64,000 nt of DNA, from contig NW_025408668.1 of assembly GCF_020360975.1 (NCBI RefSeq), forward strand, positions 1,550,001 to 1,614,000, read 5' to 3'. The position numbers were made by a program, and so were the translations under genes. Under the pieces are notes generated by a model. It was not told the DNA's origin, searched no databases, and saw only the letters and a list, made by a program, of their open reading frames with translations. This DNA is from Hirsutella rhossiliensis. Its lineage: Eukaryota > Ascomycota > Sordariomycetes > Hypocreales > Ophiocordycipitaceae. Positions 58,610 through 64,000 of this stretch are shown here, in pieces. How positions within the stretch are numbered: the stretch's first letter is position 1; the number at the start of each line of letters is the position of its first letter.

Positions 58610-60208
58610 ATGAGCTCCCACCGGTGTGTAAAGTGCAGAACGGTGTGGCAAGAGCAATACATCATGCCAGAGTCGCTTTCCGCCTCTCAGCCAGAATGCT
58701 TGAACTGCGCCCATTTCGCGGGCGCATCGCATCCCTCCTCCTTTTACAGCAGGTCGGGTTCCCAGAGGGGCTCCGTCTCCGTGACGCGAGACGGGCAACC
58801 CGCCAGGGTGGTAGACCACTTTTCAAACATGGGATTCACTCAAACTTCCAACAGGGGCTCGGCAGCCAGCAACAGCAGAGCCTCCGTCCTGAATTCGAAC
58901 AGTGGTGCCATGGCATCCAGCTCCAGCAGGACTCCCGGCTTGCAGGGCTTCAGGGGTACCGCCGTCTCCCAGTCCAGCAGGATGACCGCTATACCCGAGG
59001 ACAGTGTGCTCGTCCCCAGCTTCAGCAAGCTTTCCATCGCCGAGTCCAAGAGGGGCTCCGAGTCCAAGAGGGGCTCCGAGTCTAAGAGGGGCTCCGAATC
59101 CCACTCCAAGGAGTCCAAGCGAAGCTCTACCAAACGGTCAAGCTCCGACTCCAAGCGAAGCTCTGACAAAACCAAACTTACGCTCGATATCGAGAGTGGC
59201 CGTGTTAGGGAGCACCTGGGGGCAGGCTACAGCTCCAAGCGAAGCTCTAGCAAAGAGCCAGGTTCCAACTCCAAGCGAAGCTCGAGCAAAGATCCAGGCT
59301 CCAGCTCCAAGCGAAGCTCTAGCAGAGCGCCAGCCACGCGCACCGACGATTCGGCCGCGACCATGAGGCAGTCCAGGATGGCCCCAACGGGTGCCCCACT
59401 GACGCAGCTGTCGCAGGCTCCAGTCCCCACTGTACCTCAGCAGACCATCATACGCCCACAAGGCTCTGGCAGGTACAACGTCTCAAGCTCGGGTAAGTTC
59501 GAACAGCAAGACCTCGACTACCCCTTTGAGCAAGGAACATTCCGTTGGGTCGCCAAGGGGTGCTATGACGAAGGACCTCGCTTGGGGAAAACCTGCATTG
59601 CAAAATGGTTCAAGTCTGGCCATGTCTTCTCCGATACTTTCTTCGAGATGGACATTCACGCTGTTGACAAGGCCATGTACTTCATCCAAAAATTCAATGA
59701 GCAGCGAGTTGTCGACAAGTGTATCAAGATCAACGTACCCTTTGTCGGTACATTCACGGGCGGAGAGTCGGAACCCGAATGGGCAGGCCGGAAATGCCTG
59801 ATGGAGCCTTTCATTGACGGCTACCAAAAGTTTAACAGTAACTCCGGATGGACTGACGAATCTGATATATGGGGAGCAGTCATGCAGGCCCTTAGCCACT
59901 TCAGCTATCACGAGTCGGGCGGCAAGTACCTCTTGTGCGACCTCCAAGGTGGCATTTACCAGGAATCGATTGTGCTCTCTGACCCCGTCATTATGTCTAA
60001 GACCCGAGAATTTGGCATCACGGATCTTGGTGAAGATGGGATCAACACGTTCTTCAGCCAGCACAAGTGTAACAAGTTTTGCCGCAAAAGCTGGAAACGA
60101 CCGGAGGCTGCCCAGAAAACCATGAGTACCGTCCAGAGCACTACCATGCTGCCACTCAAAATGCCTAAGAGGTGGTCTCGGCCCGCAGAGACAATGCCTG
60201 CTCGCTAG
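58610..60208 (+). CDS. Alpha-kinase (MHCK/EF2-kinase type) with Ser-rich repeats
   Basis: Single-exon gene, 532 residues. The N-terminus has two C-x2-C pairs (CVKC, CLNC; residues 6-9 and about 31-34) like a small zinc ribbon. A low-complexity region (about 45-290) is rich in Ser/Arg and has tandem SKRGSE (three copies near 146-163) and SKRSSS units, probable phosphorylation or protein-contact sites. The alpha-kinase domain spans about 303-490: FEQGTFRWVAKGCY, CIAKWF with the ATP-binding Lys, the FVGTF and GYQKFNSNSGW segments, ALSHFSYHESGGKYLLCDLQGG, the LSDPVI and FGITDLG segments and the zinc-binding HKCNKFC. All expected motifs are present, so it is probably active on Ser/Thr. Alpha-kinases of this architecture are lineage-expanded in fungi; the substrate is unknown. 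Confidence 0.92.
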   Translation: MSSHRCVKCRTVWQEQYIMPESLSASQPECLNCAHFAGASHPSSFYSRSGSQRGSVSVTRDGQPARVVDHFSNMGFTQTSNRGSAASNSRASVLNSNSGAMASSSSRTPGLQGFRGTAVSQSSRMTAIPEDSVLVPSFSKLSIAESKRGSESKRGSESKRGSESHSKESKRSSTKRSSSDSKRSSDKTKLTLDIESGRVREHLGAGYSSKRSSSKEPGSNSKRSSSKDPGSSSKRSSSRAPATRTDDSAATMRQSRMAPTGAPLTQLSQAPVPTVPQQTIIRPQGSGRYNVSSSGKFEQQDLDYPFEQGTFRWVAKGCYDEGPRLGKTCIAKWFKSGHVFSDTFFEMDIHAVDKAMYFIQKFNEQRVVDKCIKINVPFVGTFTGGESEPEWAGRKCLMEPFIDGYQKFNSNSGWTDESDIWGAVMQALSHFSYHESGGKYLLCDLQGGIYQESIVLSDPVIMSKTREFGITDLGEDGINTFFSQHKCNKFCRKSWKRPEAAQKTMSTVQSTTMLPLKMPKRWSRPAETMPAR

Positions 60209-60841
60209 TTGGAAGATTCTGGGGAACTCTCTCTGGAACTGGACTTCACGGAGTCCATGGAATGTCTCGTAGGCATTCAATCCGCATAATGGAGGATGTT
60301 GGCTTGGTTGGGGAAGGACCGTGAACATTTATAGACTTGGATTTCGACAGTGCGGGAGGAAAGAGGAAGAGCCAGATAATTATCCTAAGAAAGATCGGCC
60401 ACCCGCACAGAACTGGCATAGATCAATGGCATTTACACTCATGGAACTCGGCGTCGCTGATAAGGCATAGATATGTTAGAGGCACTCCCACGTTGTAGTC
60501 AGCCCGGATCACATGCCGAGCCCCTGCGACCGGTGGACTTCCTTTGGCAGAACAGCGCTCGTGATGAAGAGCGGGGGGCCTGCAATCATGACTTTCAGAG
60601 TCTTTCTAGGAAGATCTAGGAAGAATATCTGGAAAGTTGCTCGCGTGGCTGTAGCTTGCGAGGCATCTGCCAGGCTCAAGCGCGGATCCGGATGCAGCCA
60701 GATGGACTCCATTGATATCACAATTCCCTACTAAGAAGTGCGCGCTGTTGCAGGAGCACATTTCCTTGCAAACAGTGGGGATTCTTCTTACACCTATCAA
60801 GGAACGAGAAGCTACATGCCGAGCAAATGAGTAGATGTAGT
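60209..60841. other. Downstream region of the alpha-kinase gene
   Basis: Normal composition; short open frames without motifs. Ends at the copia LTR fragment. Confidence 0.55.
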
Positions 60842-61200
60842 TGTCGCGAAGCGTGGCCTGATTTCGCAGGTCTCGGAGATATCCCTAGGCAAGAGAGATC
60901 TAGGAAGCTGAAAGACTGGTGTGGAAGAAGGAAGAAGGAGTTAAAAGGAGGTGTAGAGAAGAGGGTAGGGGAGAGAGGGGAAGTAGAAGTGGCGATAGCT
61001 TCCTATAGAGGTAGCGAGAGATAAGACAGAAATGCTGGCAACGGCTAGAATAGAGGGGAAAACCCGGCAAAAAGCTCGGTAGTTAAGAGGACATTAGTAG
61101 CTTCTTTAAGCAAGATCTTCTTTATTAATTAGGATGCTAAAGGGATATAAAGAAGGGCCTTAGATAAAGGAAAGAAGTATAATTAAGGTAATCTCTAACA
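60842..61200 (+). repeat. Copia solo LTR, 3'-truncated, only weakly RIPed
   Basis: Starts TGTCGCGAAGCGTGGCCTG and runs collinear with the copia LTR to GGTAATCTCTAACA, then stops about 115 bp short of the full end. Flanks GTAGT and CGCTG do not match, so no target duplication is seen. It keeps CA and TG dinucleotides and gives the best picture of the unmutated LTR. Confidence 0.82.
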
Positions 61201-61306
61201 CGCTGCTTCCGCCTCCGGAAATGGCCCCTCCCCGATCGGGTATCGCGCCCCCGCCGCCCTGACCCCGCCCGTGCCCCGTGATCCTGGTTGTGTCGACATG
61301 GCAGGA

Positions 61307-61315
61307 ATATAAATA
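61307..61315 (+). promoter_or_regulatory. Putative TATA element before the RIPed long reading frame
   Basis: ATATAAATA in un-RIPed DNA, followed by a pyrimidine-rich tract (about 61,350-61,372). The first ATG of the frame described next is at 61,480. Confidence 0.4.
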
Positions 61316-61479
61316 TCTCAACACCTGCCCTCGCTCGTCGACATGTACTCTTGACTTCTCTCTCCTTCCACAACACGCTCGGCCCTTGCTGCCGCACCCT
61401 GTCCTCCGCCTCCGCCCGCCTTCCTTATGCACGCCGTCTTCATCTCGCCTACACCGCCAGTCTACCGCCGACCTCTATG

Positions 61480-64000
61480 CAGACCTCTTCGCTTCGCCCT
61501 CTACCGCCAGACGCGTCTACGCCCCTTTCTTCTAGAAATGCCGCCGCCGCTATTGCTACTGCTAAGCATACGTGTCTTTATCGTTATATAATGCGCCTTC
61601 TTTGACTTAAATAAAGCTATTATGTCTAGGTGTTGTTATCCGTCTAGCTATAAGTTCTGTCCCTAACCTAACCTCGGACTGTCTTATCTCTTGCCGTCAC
61701 GGCTGCCCCTCCGGACGCTAGCCCCTATTTAGTAGGTAAAGGAAGCCTATAAGCCCCTTAGTCGGTCACGAAAATGCGCGGTTGCTAATAGCGCTAACGC
61801 GTGATATAAGGGGCAGATCCATTGACTAACACGGCCAGACCGGCGCTATCCTTAACGAGCTACATTACCCCTTTCGCGCCACGGACTAGTATAATATAAG
61901 GAGGAAAGGCCAGCGCATGGTCTATTAATACGAGGGACACGGCCCGGCGTTCCCTTAGCCGGACTCTTTCCGATGCACTATCTAAGGTATAACTAAGCCC
62001 CTTTTTATTAATTTTAGCCGTTAATAGAGGGTCGCGAGGAGGCAACGCGGTATATATTGCTACGCTAAATATAAGCTAAGAAAAGGCGCTTTAAGGACGC
62101 CTATAACTAGGTGCCGAGCCTTATCCTTTAATCTAGGCCGTAGAATATAATAATAGGATAGGAGCACTAAAGCTAATTAAGGACTAATATACAGAGCCTA
62201 AGGCTAACTCGGAGCTACCGAGTATAACTAGCCGCTAATAGCATGAGCCGGTCTATAGTAGGGTTACGAGGAGGATTCTATAGCATCCTTCTAGCCGCGC
62301 CCGGTATAGTCCGATAGCTATATAATTAGCAGAGAGTAATAGGAGAAATAAGAGGCTAGCTTACGCGGGTCTAGCCCTATATATTGTTTTAAACGAACGG
62401 ACTAACGGAATAATGCGAAAGTCCGAGAGCACCTAAAGCCTAGGGAGTATATTTAAGCCGAGGTAAGGGGAGCGTCGGCTAGAGTAGTAAGCGCGGCTCG
62501 CTTATATATTTAAGGCATCTAGTACTCGTGCTCCTAATAATACTTCTTAGTAAAGTTCTCTAACTATTTATAAGCGAATAGCGTTACTTACTCCTATAAA
62601 AGATTCGCTTACCTTAATAATAACTTCTACTATTACTCTTAATAGCTAAGCCTTTTAGGTTCCTCCCCCGGGGGGTAGTAGGTAGATAAAGTAGCTATAG
62701 CTAAGGCTACTACGGCTATTAACGTAGTAGTAGTATCTATTTACTTCTACGACCTCGCGATAAGCTTTATCCCCTAAGGTAGAGGTAGGCTTAAACCGTA
62801 TACCCGCTATCTATAGGCGATATTTAAATACGCTAATAATAATTCTATCTAATATAGAATCTAAGGCTAATAATATAGATAACTAAGTTAAGGGTAAGGG
62901 CGATAGTCGTAATAGTTAGGATATAGATAACTCGCGGTCTCTTAATATACTTCTATCGGCTAACGCTATTATTATATCTATAGCTAAAGTATAGACTAGT
63001 AGCCCTAATAGTATAGGTAAGTTCTTATATACCTTATTACCTATAAGTTAGGGGGTTAACGAATAGGCTAGAATGCCTTAGCACGGTATTTAATAGAGCT
63101 AGTAAGGCCAAGGAATCCCGCTAGCTAGGTTTATTAACGGTTAATTAAGCTAGTAGAAAGGCCACGATAGGTACTAGACTATTAATATTAATATCGGTCT
63201 TAAGCAGCCCTATAGCGCCTTCGCCTATACTAGCCCTAATACCGCCTATATATAGCTTGCCTTAAGCGGATAAAGCGTTATAGAGCCCTACTAAGAGCAT
63301 TCTAAACTAACTAAACTATCTGCCTATAAGTAGCATTCTTATATAACTTAGTAACGTTTCTAAAATATATAAGGATTACGCCTTAAAATAGTAATCCCTA
63401 GGGATTTTAGTAAGATAAGACCTTAAAGCCGGCGCCTATAAGGACTATAGTACGGAGACCGAGTCCTAGTATCTAATTAACCTACTACTAGAGGCTTAGG
63501 GATTATACTCCTTTAAGAGCGCGAATTAAAGTAATAGTAACCTAGCCTAAGGTAATTATAAGATTAGTAGTAAGGCCTAGCGATATTAGATAGATACTTC
63601 CGACGATTACGATAACTATTCCGGCGGCGTATATATCGATATAGAGTATTATCCCGCTATAGCGAATAGCGGCGAAAGGGGAGGCTAGGAGGACGGCGTA
63701 GCCTACGACGCTAACGACCCTACTAAGTAATCTCCGCGTAAACGTTAGAAGGTTAAGTATAATTCTACTACTACGAAGCCCTAGCGCTATAGTAGCAACG
63801 TATCCCGTTTCCTACTAATACGAAAGGTTAAATATACGTTAGTACGTAGTATACCTAGTCTACTAGCGTCGTATAACTTATCTAAAGATAGAAACGTTAG
63901 GATATCCGCCGTAATATTTAAGAAGTAGCCTCTATAGAACGTTATATTTAAGCGGGTTATCGTAGATAGCGTAGGTATATTCTAGCTATAATTTAAATAG
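61480..64000 (+). pseudogene. Long unidentified reading frame destroyed by RIP, continues past window
   Basis: From ATG 61,480 (MQTSSLRPLPPDAS) one frame can be followed. A gap at about 61,600-61,680 could be an intron or decay; from 61,681 to about 63,535 the same frame holds with about 60 stops, all TAA or TAG and none TGA, the pattern from RIP of Gln and Trp codons. Near 63,540 the frame moves by one base and continues to 64,000, with an acidic stretch (DTSDDYDNYSGG, 63,593), a basic SPRKR and RFLLIRKVKYTLVRS (about 63,810). The N-terminal un-RIPed part is Ser/Pro/Ala-rich. Length is at least 750 codons. I recognise no domain: it could be a duplicated host gene that was RIPed or a transposon protein. 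Confidence 0.55.

Noticed and set aside
59138..59461. Repetitive minus-strand frames opposite the alpha-kinase Ser-rich region
   Set aside because: Mirror image of the SKRSSS repeats; no independent support.
1..64000. CRISPR arrays, rRNA genes, functional tRNA genes or telomere repeats
   Set aside because: Looked for; no regularly spaced array, rRNA-like sequence, intact cloverleaf or TTAGGG run was seen.

Overview
This window comes from a filamentous ascomycete (Pezizomycotina), probably a Sordariomycete or Hypocrealean. The evidence is short GT-AG introns of about 48-90 nt with CTRAC-type branch sites, fungal-type genes (VPS11, RAD14, a WSC-domain secreted protein, an alpha-kinase), and a strong repeat-induced point mutation (RIP) signature. 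In the RIP tracts CA and TG dinucleotides are almost gone, replaced by TA, while CG survives. Genus is not determined.

The window has two kinds of DNA. Positions 1-8,040, about 9,700-46,098 and about 61,550-64,000 are RIP-degraded repeats. Positions about 8,045-9,673 and 46,099-61,550 are ordinary genic DNA. The repeat part is a nested stack of LTR retrotransposons. Three copies of one Ty3/gypsy chromovirus (186-bp LTR, about 7.0 kb, C-terminal chromodomain) are present: copy 1 at 1-5,929 (5' end outside the window), copy 2 at 20,856-27,876 and copy 3 at 34,547-41,501 on the minus strand. Each sits inside a different copy of one Ty1/copia family (called A, B, C and D here). Copia B (12,267-18,298) is younger, less RIPed, and lies inside the 5' LTR of copia C. 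Copia C also carries a 450-bp solo LTR of another family (30,693-31,142) with a 5-bp target duplication. Other remnants are a retroelement gag fragment (31,677-33,738), a DNA element with about 155-170-bp terminal inverted repeats (41,692-44,568), and a pair of tRNA-like sequences near 45.1-45.5 kb.

Isolated in the repeats at 8.8-9.7 kb is one intact gene for a small secreted protein with three short 'RCYS..xHDHM' repeats and a WSC domain. The 46-61 kb gene block holds, in order: an alpha/beta-hydrolase (GHSFG) gene broken by frame changes and cut off by a copia LTR fragment; a two-TM protein of an uncharacterised fungal family; VPS11 (HOPS/CORVET); a nicotinamide-nucleotide adenylyltransferase-like protein; RAD14/XPA; and a serine-rich alpha-kinase. 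These are unrelated housekeeping or accessory genes, not a cluster. From about 61.5 kb to the window end there is a second RIP tract containing a long unrecognised reading frame.

The observations most worth following up are the apparent antisense reading frame downstream of the chromodomain in all three chromovirus copies, the three-out-of-three nesting of chromovirus in copia, and the long unidentified RIPed reading frame at the right edge.
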